Shown: positions 10,113 through 18,534 of the stretch, in pieces
Layout: the number at the start of each line of letters is the position of its first letter
Position numbering within the stretch: position 1 is the first letter of the stretch
DNA from: Nonlabens sp. Hel1_33_55
GTDB lineage: Bacteria; Bacteroidota; Bacteroidia; Flavobacteriales; Flavobacteriaceae
NCBI RefSeq assembly: GCF_900101765.1
Contig: NZ_LT627735.1
Span: 620,001-684,000, forward strand
Length of the DNA: 64,000 nucleotides
Reading direction: 5' to 3'
The notes under the pieces: generated by a model
Told to the model about the DNA's origin: nothing
Databases searched by the model: none
What the model saw: the letters and a program-made list of their open reading frames with translations, nothing else
Position numbers and translations under genes: made by a program

Positions 10113-10812
10113 CAATCTTAAATATAAACAGATAGGTGAACGGTCCATTGAAATTGCATGGCCTGACACAAGCCATTCCATAATTGAGGAGCGTCACCTT
10201 AAGGCGCAACAGATTAAGGCTAATTATGGCAACAAGGCGCTTGTAAATGAAGGATATCGTACGATACTCATCATTTTTTATCAAACGATTGAAAATTTAG
10301 AGCAATTGATCGATGAAATCAAAAAGCTAACAATTAAAACTGACCGACTGCACCTTACTGAAAATTCCAGTTGGAATATACCAGTACTATATGAACAAGA
10401 TAGCGATGATTTGTTGTCGATAAGTAAGCATACGTTACTGACCTTTGAATCTATTATAAGGAAACAACAAGAAGCTACTTATACGGTAGATTTTATAGGG
10501 TTTCTGCCAGGGTTTCCTTATTTATCTGGTCTGCCAGATATTTTAAATGTACCTCGCAGACAAACACCAAATCCTAAAATTGAAGCTGGTTGCCTTGCTA
10601 TAGCGGCTGGTCAGTGCGGTGTTTATCCGCAGGATTCTCCTGGTGGTTGGTATGTATTGGGTAAGAGTCCGTTGGTGTTTTTTGATGTTCATAGAGAACA
10701 GCCTAATTTATTATCCATAGGAGATACGGTTCAGTTTTATGCGATTGATCAAAATGAGTTTGATAACCTCAAGCAACAGCCCAAAGATCTAAATTCTTAT
10801 AGAAATGGGTAA
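10102..10812 (+). CDS. pxpB: 5-oxoprolinase subunit B (KipI family)
   Basis: 236 residues from TTG 10102, overlapping pxpA by 11 bases; no ATG lies near the conserved N-terminus. Family hallmarks are FIGFLPGFPYLSGLP near residue 135, then VPRRQTPNPKIEAGCLAIA and CGVYPQDSPGGWYVLG. PxpB pairs with PxpC as the carboxytransferase-like part of 5-oxoprolinase. In Bacillus the homologue KipI was first described as a sporulation-kinase inhibitor; in this setting the metabolic role is the sensible reading. The stop overlaps the pxpC start by 8 bases. Confidence 0.95.
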   Translation: MPDNNLKYKQIGERSIEIAWPDTSHSIIEERHLKAQQIKANYGNKALVNEGYRTILIIFYQTIENLEQLIDEIKKLTIKTDRLHLTENSSWNIPVLYEQDSDDLLSISKHTLLTFESIIRKQQEATYTVDFIGFLPGFPYLSGLPDILNVPRRQTPNPKIEAGCLAIAAGQCGVYPQDSPGGWYVLGKSPLVFFDVHREQPNLLSIGDTVQFYAIDQNEFDNLKQQPKDLNSYRNG

Positions 10813-11662
10813 TGCCAACATCTTAAATCCAGGTTTTTATAGCAGTGTTCAAGATTTGGGCAGGCTCAATTACCGCAACATAGGCGTGCCACAATCTGGC
10901 GCGATGGACATGCGATTAGCCAGATGGGTGAATCAATCTCTACAAAATAGGGCAGAGGATGCAGTGCTGGAAATGATCACAACTGGTGTTACTGTATCTT
11001 TTGATCAGGAAACAACTATCTGTTTTTCTCCAAATATTGAAAGCGTTACCGTTAACGAAATCAATGTAAATCATCGTTCAACAATCAAAATACTGTCTGG
11101 TGATGTAGTTCGAATTGGCCGAGTTAGTAAAGGCAATTTTGCCTATCTAGGAATTGCCGGTGGCTGGCAAACCGAATTGGTTCTGGGCAGTCGATCCATG
11201 TACGCCGGAATAACAGCTATAGGAAGGTTGAAGAAAGGTAATGTATTGCCCTATGAATCTATGGTGCGTGATGATGAGGTAGTCAGCTTTCGCGAAAGCG
11301 AACTACTCACAAGTACCAGTATCGATGTTTTTAAAGGACCGGAGTATGATCAATTGCCTGAAAACTTTATATCCAGGTTGATTGAGTATGAATACAGCAT
11401 ATCTCGATCGTGGAATAGGATGGCTTTTATAGCTTCCACGGGAATACCTATGAGGCTTGATGAATCGAAAACGGTTCCCGTAATGCCTGGAACAGTGCAG
11501 TTAACACCTGGTGGTGATCTCTTATTTTTGATGCGAGATGCTCAGACGACTGGTGGCTATCCTCGCATATTTCAGGTTCCTACTGAACATTTGAACATAT
11601 TGTCGCAAATAAAAATAGGTAAATCATTCAAAATCAATTTGAAAGAGATTCTTCCTTTTTAG
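10805..11662 (+). CDS. pxpC: 5-oxoprolinase subunit C (KipA/biotin-dependent carboxylase-like)
   Basis: 285 residues, ATG 10805. The N-terminal NPGFYSSVQDLGR, GVPQSGAMDMRLA and the late PVMPGTVQLTPGG and TTGGYPRI segments identify PxpC. It completes the 5-oxoprolinase and ends the five-gene run starting at 7070. The palindrome at 11286-11299 is read as SFRES near residues 161-165, the same reading frame as in pxpA. No terminator is obvious after the stop; the next gene begins about 100 bases on and is unrelated. Confidence 0.95.
   Translation: MGNANILNPGFYSSVQDLGRLNYRNIGVPQSGAMDMRLARWVNQSLQNRAEDAVLEMITTGVTVSFDQETTICFSPNIESVTVNEINVNHRSTIKILSGDVVRIGRVSKGNFAYLGIAGGWQTELVLGSRSMYAGITAIGRLKKGNVLPYESMVRDDEVVSFRESELLTSTSIDVFKGPEYDQLPENFISRLIEYEYSISRSWNRMAFIASTGIPMRLDESKTVPVMPGTVQLTPGGDLLFLMRDAQTTGGYPRIFQVPTEHLNILSQIKIGKSFKINLKEILPF
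11286..11299. repeat. Dispersed palindrome, copy 3 (14 bp, inside pxpC)
   Basis: GCTTTCGCGAAAGC inside the gene, read as (S)FRES. It sits in a segment between conserved blocks of PxpC. Confidence 0.95.
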
Positions 11663-11767
11663 ATTTATTTAAAAAATTGCGATCGTTTAATTTGTACTTT
11701 AATCGATTATTTACCGTTTTTACCTATACATTGCATTTTCAAAATGTGATCATAATCCTAGCGCTTG

Positions 11768-13981
11768 ATGAGGTTATTCCTATTTTATGCTGTACTGCTC
11801 TCTAGTAGTCATTCTTTATTTGCGCAAAAGGAACCATCAAAGAGGAGATTACCAGATCCACCATACAACTTTAGTGTACAGGAATTGGATTCCGTTTTGG
11901 AACTCGCCTATGAATCTTATTTTGAGGGTAATTATGTTTCCATTCTTCAAAAGGCGCCTGACCTTATAGACTATGCAGAAGAGATTGATGAGTTACAGAT
12001 CAAGACTCGGCTAAGAGCGGTATTAGGTAATGCTTTTATTCAACTGGGCGATCGTGAGAACGCGGCTGCGCTTTACAAGGAAGCTTTGAAAGAGGCTGCC
12101 CAGCGCAAGGATACCTTTCAATTTGTCAATACGTATATCAATTTAGGTAATACCTATTTTGATACTGATGAAGATCTTGCCATTAATTATTATACCAAGG
12201 CTTTAGAACTAGGAAAAAATGGTTCCAGAGATCCACATTACATCATTATCCATCATAATCTGGCAGAGATTTACGTAAAAAGGGATCAACCTGGAAAGGC
12301 GCAATTTCATCTGGATAATGTTATATCTGCACTCGATGATCCCAGCATCACGAATCGCAAAGAACAATTCATTCCTACATCTCAAAGTATCCAGGGAAGT
12401 ATCTATTTGATACAAGAGCTGTATTACAGGTCTATTGAGAGTTCACTTCAGGCATTAGAAAATGATCGCGATGACATAGATGAGAGCTACCGAATCTTAG
12501 CTTATAAAAATCTTTTAACTGCCTATGAGAAAACCAGACAGTTTGAGCTGCTCAGTGATGTGCACAAGGTGTATGATTCGTTAATAACGAATCGTTACGA
12601 GAACGAAAAAATCAGGCAGCAGCAGCTGGCCAACTCAAAATATAAGGCAGACCGCTATCGTCAGGAATTGGTGAATTCAGAGTTTGAAACTAAACTCATG
12701 AAGCAGCAAACCGAGCAGGATGAGACCTTGATCTGGACTTTTGCGATATTAGGTTTACTTCTTTTGATTTTGATATCTACACTTTTATATACGCGTGAAA
12801 AACGCAACAAGCTTTTGAAGATCCTTCAGATAAAAAACGCTCAATATCTAGAAGCTAAAGATCAATCTGAAAAGCTGGCTCAAAAGAACACTAAGTTCTT
12901 ATCCACTATTAGCCATGAACTGCGTACTCCACTTTACGGTATTATAGGCTTATCATCTGTTTTTCTAAATGATAAGGAATTGGATAAGTATGACGAAGAA
13001 TTCAATTCCCTAAAATTCTCTGCTGACTATTTGCTATCATTAGTAAATGACATTCTGAATATCAACAAGTTTGAATCAGAGAAAGGTAGAAAGCTTCAAG
13101 AAGAGCATTTCAATTTATCGCTATTGATGAATAGCATTGTACAATCCTTTCAATTTCTCAACCAGAAGAATAATAATACACTCACTCTACAAATCGATCC
13201 TAGGATACCAGAGGTGCTATACGGAGATAAAACAAAACTTTCCCAGGTGATTATGAACCTCTTGAGTAATGCCAGTAAGTTTACGTTAGACGGCTCTATT
13301 ACTATCACTGTTGATCAAAAGACCAATGACGGTAAAAACACAACGCTATCATTTGCCGTCGAAGATACCGGTCGTGGGATTGAAGAAAGTAACCAAAAAG
13401 AGGTCTTTGAAGAGTTCACACAAGTACCGGCGACTATCTCAGAAGGAGGAACAGGCCTTGGCCTACCCATAGTGAATAAACTTCTTAAGATACTTAACAG
13501 CCAGTTAGAGATGGACAGTACGTATGGCATAGGGACGACTTTTTCATTTGTTTTACCTCTCAAGATAGGCTCTAAACAAGAAATGGAATCGACCATCAAC
13601 GATAGAGACATAAAGAAACTGGATCATAAAAAATTACTGATTGTTGATGACAACAAGATCAATCAGTTGGTGACGCAAAAAGTTCTGGAACAATATCATC
13701 TGGATCATGATACAGCAAACAATGGTCAAGAGGCCGTTGACATGGTTAAAGCCAATAGCTATGATTATATATTGATGGATATCAATATGCCGGTCATGAA
13801 TGGGATTGACGCTACCATTGAAATACGCAATTTGGGAATTGAAACACCAATCATTGCTCTTACCGCGGCAGACGATCTTAACCTAGAAAGAGATATTTAT
13901 GGTCACGGCATCAATAGCATATTGGTAAAGCCTTACCATACAGAACAATTGCTCGCACTTCTCATTAATCACATGTCTTAA
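11768..13981 (+). CDS. Hybrid sensor histidine kinase/response regulator with TPR sensor
   Basis: About 737 residues. ATG 11768 is preferred over the in-frame TTG one codon earlier. A signal peptide (ends SLFAQ) leads into a TPR-type periplasmic region (about residues 30-290; AAALYKEAL and LAINYYTKALELG units) and one membrane span (near 320-340). A short coiled coil follows, then HisKA with the phospho-acceptor His in STISHELRTPLYG (about 383), HATPase motifs (NLLSNASKF, DTGRGI, GTGLGLPIV), and a C-terminal receiver with phospho-acceptor Asp in YILMDINMP (about 671) and the conserved Lys in SILVKPY. The signal is unknown and no DNA-binding domain is present, so output goes to a partner. A 9-bp hairpin starts at its stop codon. 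Confidence 0.94.
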   Translation: MRLFLFYAVLLSSSHSLFAQKEPSKRRLPDPPYNFSVQELDSVLELAYESYFEGNYVSILQKAPDLIDYAEEIDELQIKTRLRAVLGNAFIQLGDRENAAALYKEALKEAAQRKDTFQFVNTYINLGNTYFDTDEDLAINYYTKALELGKNGSRDPHYIIIHHNLAEIYVKRDQPGKAQFHLDNVISALDDPSITNRKEQFIPTSQSIQGSIYLIQELYYRSIESSLQALENDRDDIDESYRILAYKNLLTAYEKTRQFELLSDVHKVYDSLITNRYENEKIRQQQLANSKYKADRYRQELVNSEFETKLMKQQTEQDETLIWTFAILGLLLLILISTLLYTREKRNKLLKILQIKNAQYLEAKDQSEKLAQKNTKFLSTISHELRTPLYGIIGLSSVFLNDKELDKYDEEFNSLKFSADYLLSLVNDILNINKFESEKGRKLQEEHFNLSLLMNSIVQSFQFLNQKNNNTLTLQIDPRIPEVLYGDKTKLSQVIMNLLSNASKFTLDGSITITVDQKTNDGKNTTLSFAVEDTGRGIEESNQKEVFEEFTQVPATISEGGTGLGLPIVNKLLKILNSQLEMDSTYGIGTTFSFVLPLKIGSKQEMESTINDRDIKKLDHKKLLIVDDNKINQLVTQKVLEQYHLDHDTANNGQEAVDMVKANSYDYILMDINMPVMNGIDATIEIRNLGIETPIIALTAADDLNLERDIYGHGINSILVKPYHTEQLLALLINHMS

Positions 13982-14002
13982 AACCTAAAGTTATTTAGGT
14001 TT
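13981..14002 (+). terminator. Hairpin immediately after the hybrid kinase gene
   Basis: AAACCTAAA (13981-13989), a 4-base loop and TTTAGGTTT (13994-14002) form a perfect 9-bp stem beginning in the stop codon. There is no T-run beyond TTT, so this is a weak terminator or 3'-end hairpin. Confidence 0.45.
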
Positions 14003-14120
14003 CCAACGTCGTATTAAGGACAAAATATTAACTAAATCGATCGATATATTTAACTAAAATTCAGATCAGAAATAGACTACATCTGTGCAAATTTACCATA
14101 TAACTTAAAGTCATTATATC

Positions 14121-14222
14121 ATGGCAGAAAAAGGAAAACAAGCACCGAAAAGCGCAAGCAAATCGGCTGCTAAGCCAGCTCCTTCAAAGGGAAAGGCTAC
14201 CAAGCAAGCTCCTAAGAAATAG
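14121..14222 (+). CDS. 33-residue lysine/alanine/proline-rich small protein
   Basis: A small gene opening MAEKGKQAPKSASKSAAK and ending KQAPKK; 11 of 33 residues are lysine and there are no acidic residues after position 3. Its composition recalls histone-H1-like or nucleic-acid-binding tails, but no family can be named. Support for it being real is the clean ATG, the strong codon-like composition, its isolation in a 470-base gap, and a strong intrinsic terminator 50 bases after the stop (14273-14299) that no other gene explains. It is expected to be abundant and cytoplasmic if it is a DNA- or RNA-binding peptide (inference). Confidence 0.7.
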   Translation: MAEKGKQAPKSASKSAAKPAPSKGKATKQAPKK

Positions 14223-14272
14223 GTTTGCAAAGTCGTTGTGATACGTTCACAACTTATGTCTAACAACTAAGA

Positions 14273-14299
14273 CCGCTCTAGAAATAGAGCGGTTTTTTT
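14273..14299 (+). terminator. Intrinsic terminator after the 33-residue gene
   Basis: CCGCTCTA, loop GAAA, TAGAGCGG, then seven T. A perfect 8-bp GC-rich stem with T-tract: a textbook rho-independent terminator reading plus. Confidence 0.93.
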
Positions 14300-14322
14300 C
14301 TGTGATGATTTTGGATGCTTTC

Positions 14323-14336
14323 GCTTTCGCGAAAGC
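14323..14336. repeat. Dispersed palindrome, copy 4 (14 bp, intergenic)
   Basis: GCTTTCGCGAAAGC between two convergent transcription units, 24 bases past the terminator and 114 bases from the stop of the minus-strand gene. Confidence 0.95.
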
Positions 14337-14450
14337 TTAATAAAATGATAGTCCACATTGATTCCTTTCATAATGTAAATCAGGTTGAAACGAATAATGT
14401 ATTAAACATGAATGCTATCGACTTTGGCTAAAAGGGTGAGAAAAAAGAAT

Positions 14451-15053
14451 CTACTTATCTAAGTTTATTTCTAGGTATCTCTTGCTAATCTTATAAATGT
14501 CATTGAGTTTATCGAGAGGAACAGTTTCAGCAAAATTTTTAATGTAATACGACGACATCTCTGCTATTAGGGCTTTTTCTTCGATACTATCAAACTCCTC
14601 CAAAAACATTTCTACTGTATACACTTTAACTTTTTCTAGTAATTCTTCATATTCGATGGCTTGATTCAGATAAAACTGACGAGGTTTAAGGTCAATTCCA
14701 CTTATATCCTTGTACATTTCATAATTGTCGGCAATCCCTTTTACTACATCTATATTGACTTGTATCAAGCTTTTAGGATCAAAATATTTTGACTTTACCT
14801 TATCAGGATTATTTCTAAAAAAGGTCTCTAGTTTATATTTAATATCACGATTTATAATTTCTATGTACATTACTTTTTCATTCGTATTGCCCAGCATCAT
14901 TTTGACTGTTTCTAGGTGTTCTAGACTTTCTGCATAATTACCTGCTTGATAATCCTCTTCCGCGGCCATGAACTCGATTCTTGCTATGGTTTCTTGGCCA
15001 TGTAGATTTAGTGATATAAATAATAAAATTATTAAGATGAATTTACTCTCCAT
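14451..15053 (-). CDS. Exported paralogue-array protein, short form (N-module only)
   Basis: 200 residues with signal peptide ending LNLHGQ. It is the last of four tandem paralogues. After the signal it has the shared module (ARIEFMAAEEDYQAGNYAES, LEHLETVKMMLGNTNEKV, YIEI), which reads like one TPR helix pair. Near the C-terminus is the second shared element, NFAETVPLDKLNDIYKISKRY. It lacks the Cys-containing tail and the FGE-like domain of its larger paralogues. It sits 17 bases downstream of the next paralogue and is likely the end of the operon. Function unknown; periplasmic or surface location is inferred from the signal peptide. Confidence 0.82.
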   Translation of the reverse strand: MESKFILIILLFISLNLHGQETIARIEFMAAEEDYQAGNYAESLEHLETVKMMLGNTNEKVMYIEIINRDIKYKLETFFRNNPDKVKSKYFDPKSLIQVNIDVVKGIADNYEMYKDISGIDLKPRQFYLNQAIEYEELLEKVKVYTVEMFLEEFDSIEEKALIAEMSSYYIKNFAETVPLDKLNDIYKISKRYLEINLDK

Positions 15054-15070
15054 ACTTTCGAGCTAAGTAG

Positions 15071-15784
15071 TTATTGAAAATTTAAAACCTTTAATTTTTG
15101 ACACGCTATAATATTACCATTTTCACATACCTCTAAAAATTTAAACTTTGCCTCATCAGTTTTTCCGTTCTCTTGAAGTATAGTTGCGCTCATAAGACGT
15201 TCAATATCAATGGTCAGTGGCTCAATATTTTTTTGTATTGTATATATGTCTCTGAGTTTTTCTGAGGGAACGGTATTTTTGAACTGATCTAAGTAAATAT
15301 TTGAAAGATCTTCTATCTCTTTCAAGTTTACTAAATTTTTCTCCGAGTGTAAGAGCACGTTTTTCAATTCTAGAAGATTGATAAAAGAATATGCATCTTC
15401 AACTTGGATCATAGGATTATTGATGGTTTCATTTAAACTTAATTTTATACTTCTTTTAAATGAATCGTTTAACAATTTAGAGAGTTTATCTAATTTATCA
15501 GTTGCTCCACTCATCATATGATTAGTGATTTCCTTTTCAAATTGTTTCTGATCAATTAGGTTTTCTTGAAATATTCCACTTCTCGAAATTATCTCCAAAT
15601 ACATCACCGTAGAATTTGTACTACCCAGCATTTCTTTGACGGTTTCCAGATGTTCTAGGCTTTTTGCATAATTGCCGGACTGATATTCAGTTTCCGCGGC
15701 AGCAAACTCGATTTTTGCCAGGGCTTCTTGGGCGTTGGAAAATGAAAATGATATTATAAAGAGAATCGTAATAATATATTTCAT
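15071..15784 (-). CDS. Exported paralogue-array protein, medium form
   Basis: 237 residues, signal peptide ending SFSNAQ. The N-terminal module EALAKIEFAAAETEYQSGNY / SLEHLETVKEMLGSTNSTV / MYLEI is almost identical to that of the 423-residue paralogue at both protein and DNA level. The middle is unique. The second element (NTVPSEKLRDIYTIQKN) and a tail ACENG-like segment (EAKFKFLEVCENGNIIACQKL) match the Sel1/TPR-like segment of the large paralogues. It has no FGE-like domain; the protein stops just where that domain starts in the others. Eleven bases separate it from its upstream neighbour. No known function. Confidence 0.82.
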   Translation of the reverse strand: MKYIITILFIISFSFSNAQEALAKIEFAAAETEYQSGNYAKSLEHLETVKEMLGSTNSTVMYLEIISRSGIFQENLIDQKQFEKEITNHMMSGATDKLDKLSKLLNDSFKRSIKLSLNETINNPMIQVEDAYSFINLLELKNVLLHSEKNLVNLKEIEDLSNIYLDQFKNTVPSEKLRDIYTIQKNIEPLTIDIERLMSATILQENGKTDEAKFKFLEVCENGNIIACQKLKVLNFQ

Positions 15785-15795
15785 TTTGTTTGCTT

Positions 15796-17067
15796 TTATT
15801 TAGTATCAAGCACAAGCCTTATTCCTAGATTACTGTAGTGTTTACCATTGTCTTCAACACCATTGCGATTGATAATCAGACAATCTGTATTTTCGGATGT
15901 TACATGACCACCTCGAATCACATGGGCTGTACCGCTCGATGGTCCTGTTGGGTTATTTGTGGCCATTTGTGAGTGATACCCTAATTCATAATAATCAGAG
16001 CACATTTCCATCGCGTTACCGGACATATCGTAAATACCTAGTTCATTAGGTATTTTGCTTCCAAAGTCTTTGATGTAGCCACCACTATTATTTAGGTACT
16101 TAGCTACTTCTTTAAGCCTATTACTTCCTGAATATTTATAGCCTTCTGACTGAGCGCCACCTTTAGCAGCATATTCCCATTCTGCCTCTGTCGGTAATCT
16201 GTATTGTAGTCCAGTTTTTTTATTCAGTTCTTCGATAAAATTGAAAATCTCACTTACGGTCAGTTGAAAAATAGGATATTGGCTAGCAAGATCCTTTGTC
16301 AAACTATCATAAAATTTTTGAGTTAGACCCTTAGGCTTTTCTCGAACAATGGTAAAATATTGCAACATTGAAACTTCATATTTACTCATCAGAAAATCAT
16401 CTACAGTAACCTCTCTTGTGGGTAGTGGCTGGAATTCTTTTTTATACAATCCAATTTTCCCACCCATTGTAAATCTGCCACCTTCCACTGGGATCATATT
16501 ATTCTTGATTCCATTTAATACTTCATCCTGAAGCTCTTTGGCTTTTTTATTATTATCAACGTTTTCTTCTAATTTGCATGCAAATGGATTACCCGCATCG
16601 CAGGATTTTTGATAGAGAATTTTAGCTTGTTTAAATTCTTGTTCTAGAATTAATTTATAGGCTTCAATTATATTGTCAAACTCGATTGAATGTCCTTGAT
16701 ATCTTTTTTGGAGGTCATAGATTTCCTTTAATTTCTCTGAAGGAACATCGTCTGCAAAATTTTCTACGTAGTAATTGATCATTTCCAAGTTTCTTTTCTT
16801 AGAAATGTAATAGTTTAGATTGACGGGTTCTTTGATGGTTGTTAAAAAGTATTTCTGTTGAGCGACAATTTCCAAATACATCACCGTAGAATTAGTACTA
16901 CCCAACATTTCTTTGACGGTTTCAATATGCTCCAGACTCTTTGCATAATTGCCGGCTTGATAGTCTTCCTCCGCGGCAGCGAACTCGATTTTTGCTAAGG
17001 CTTCTTGAGATTGACAAATGCAAAATGTTAGCAATGTGAAAATCGCGGTTAGAATACTATTTTTCAT
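15796..17067 (-). CDS. Exported paralogue-array protein with C-terminal FGE-like (SUMF1) domain
   Basis: 423 residues. Signal peptide, shared N-module (EALAKIEFAAAEEDYQAGNY), variable insert, DDVPSEKLKEIYDLQKRY element, then AKILYQKSCDAGNPFACKL. From about residue 190 there is a formylglycine-generating-enzyme-like fold: MIPVEGGRFTMGG, YRLPTEAEWEYAAKGG (about 288), YDMSGNAMEMCSDYY and VIRGGH. In catalytic FGE two Cys near the C-terminus bind copper; here one Cys (NTDCLIINRN) is at about the first position and the second is absent, so a non-catalytic binding role is likely. It lies 9 bases from the upstream paralogue. Gliding proteins GldJ/GldK use the same fold, but these are shorter and not orthologous by eye. 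Confidence 0.85.
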   Translation of the reverse strand: MKNSILTAIFTLLTFCICQSQEALAKIEFAAAEEDYQAGNYAKSLEHIETVKEMLGSTNSTVMYLEIVAQQKYFLTTIKEPVNLNYYISKKRNLEMINYYVENFADDVPSEKLKEIYDLQKRYQGHSIEFDNIIEAYKLILEQEFKQAKILYQKSCDAGNPFACKLEENVDNNKKAKELQDEVLNGIKNNMIPVEGGRFTMGGKIGLYKKEFQPLPTREVTVDDFLMSKYEVSMLQYFTIVREKPKGLTQKFYDSLTKDLASQYPIFQLTVSEIFNFIEELNKKTGLQYRLPTEAEWEYAAKGGAQSEGYKYSGSNRLKEVAKYLNNSGGYIKDFGSKIPNELGIYDMSGNAMEMCSDYYELGYHSQMATNNPTGPSSGTAHVIRGGHVTSENTDCLIINRNGVEDNGKHYSNLGIRLVLDTK

Positions 17068-17076
17068 GATTGGGAT

Positions 17077-18519
17077 TTATCTGCGGTCCAATACAAGTCT
17101 AAGTCCAAAGTCTGAGCCTGCGAGTCCAGGCTTGGCACTATTTCTCACATCGACACTTCTTTGCTTACTCTTACTATCAAAGGATCCGCCGCGTAAGACA
17201 TTCTCAGTACCACTAGTCGGGCCTTCTGGATTATCAAGTGGCGCCACCTCATAATAATCAGGATCGTAATAATCTTTACACCATTCGTATAAATTACCAG
17301 TCATATCATAAATACCTAAAACATTTGGGTCTTCTTGACCTATGGTCGCTGGCTCATCACGATCTCTTCTTTTCATCAGACTTTTATAAAAACGATTACC
17401 TGCAGAAAAAATACCGTCATCACCGCTATTATCTTCATTAGCCGAACCCTGCCTGCCGCCACGTGCGGCATATTCCCATTCTGCCTCAGTCGGCAATCTA
17501 TAATTAAGACCAGTCAGGTCGTTAAGTTTAGAGATAAAACCCATCGCAATGTCATGAGAAATACCACTTACTGCGATTCTTTTATTTCTTACGGCCTGAC
17601 CAACACGGTCTGGATTGACAACGGCAAGATATTGCTCAAAGGTTACCTCGTAAATACCAATTTGAAAATCCCGAACCCGTACCTCGTGTACAGGTAATGA
17701 AGGATCTTCATCTGCTTTTCTGGTAGTTTCGCCACCCATTTCGAATGATCCGCCTTCTACTAGAATCATTTCATCTGCTATACTTCTAATCACTGCTGCA
17801 ACTTCTGCTTGTTTTGCAAGCCTAGTATCTGCTATTCTAACCATATCACAGGCTATAGCATTACCGTCACTACACGACTGATCCAATTGTGCTTTTGCTC
17901 TTGAGAAATCCTGTAGCTCTAGTGCCTGTGCTCCAGCAAGTAGATCTTCAATCCCAACATTCAAACTTTTGTATTCCTTATTAATGTTATAGATATCAGT
18001 CAATTTCTCTATGGGAGCACTTTCCTCAAAGTTTTTGACATATTGAGAGGATAACTCATCTATTAAACGGATATTCTTAACCCTTTCAGTCAATGAACCT
18101 TGAAGGGTAGAGTTGTCGATACCAGACCCACTAGAATTAGATTGTGGTACTCTACTCAAGGCATCGCTTTGACTCGATGTTTGTCCCATCGAAACTATCA
18201 TCGACATGGCTGCGCCCATGCTTGATGATGAAGAGACTTGTTGAGAATATAAAGGCGACTGTCGTGAAACAATAGAATTTTGATTCTCCATCTTATAAAT
18301 TTTGTCACGATTTAAGATCTCCAGATACATGACGGTAGAGTTGGTGCTTCCCAACATTTCTTTCACAGTTTCAAGATGTTCTAGACTACTGTTGTAGTTA
18401 CGGTTTTGAAAATCGGTCTCAGCTTCAGAAAATTCAATTTTTGCCAGCGGACTTTGAGCAAAGCAAATTGTGAATGAACATAAAAGGGTTAGGAGTGAGC
18501 AGGTAAATTTTTTGAGCAT
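17077..18519 (-). CDS. Exported paralogue-array protein with FGE-like domain, Ser-rich insert
   Basis: 480 residues. Signal peptide (ends ICFAQ), a more diverged N-module (PLAKIEFSEAETDFQNRNYN), then a Ser/Gln/Met-rich insert of about 80 residues unique to this copy, the element SAPIEKLTDIYNINKEY and AKAQLDQSCSDGNAIACDM. The FGE-like domain starts near residue 250 (MILVEGGSFEMGGE) with YRLPTEAEWEYAARGG, YDMTGNLYEWCKDYY and VLRGGSFDSKSKQRS. Both catalytic Cys positions at the end are occupied by other residues (QRSVDVRNS), so formylglycine formation is unlikely. It is the second gene of the operon, 15 bases after the DFWG-repeat protein. Confidence 0.86.
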   Translation of the reverse strand: MLKKFTCSLLTLLCSFTICFAQSPLAKIEFSEAETDFQNRNYNSSLEHLETVKEMLGSTNSTVMYLEILNRDKIYKMENQNSIVSRQSPLYSQQVSSSSSMGAAMSMIVSMGQTSSQSDALSRVPQSNSSGSGIDNSTLQGSLTERVKNIRLIDELSSQYVKNFEESAPIEKLTDIYNINKEYKSLNVGIEDLLAGAQALELQDFSRAKAQLDQSCSDGNAIACDMVRIADTRLAKQAEVAAVIRSIADEMILVEGGSFEMGGETTRKADEDPSLPVHEVRVRDFQIGIYEVTFEQYLAVVNPDRVGQAVRNKRIAVSGISHDIAMGFISKLNDLTGLNYRLPTEAEWEYAARGGRQGSANEDNSGDDGIFSAGNRFYKSLMKRRDRDEPATIGQEDPNVLGIYDMTGNLYEWCKDYYDPDYYEVAPLDNPEGPTSGTENVLRGGSFDSKSKQRSVDVRNSAKPGLAGSDFGLRLVLDRR

Positions 18520-18534
18520 TATATAAAAATTGAA

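Noticed and set aside
15796..18519. The FGE-like array proteins as gliding proteins GldJ/GldK
   Set aside because: They lack the lipoprotein signals and the gldKLMN neighbours, and carry an unrelated N-terminal module.
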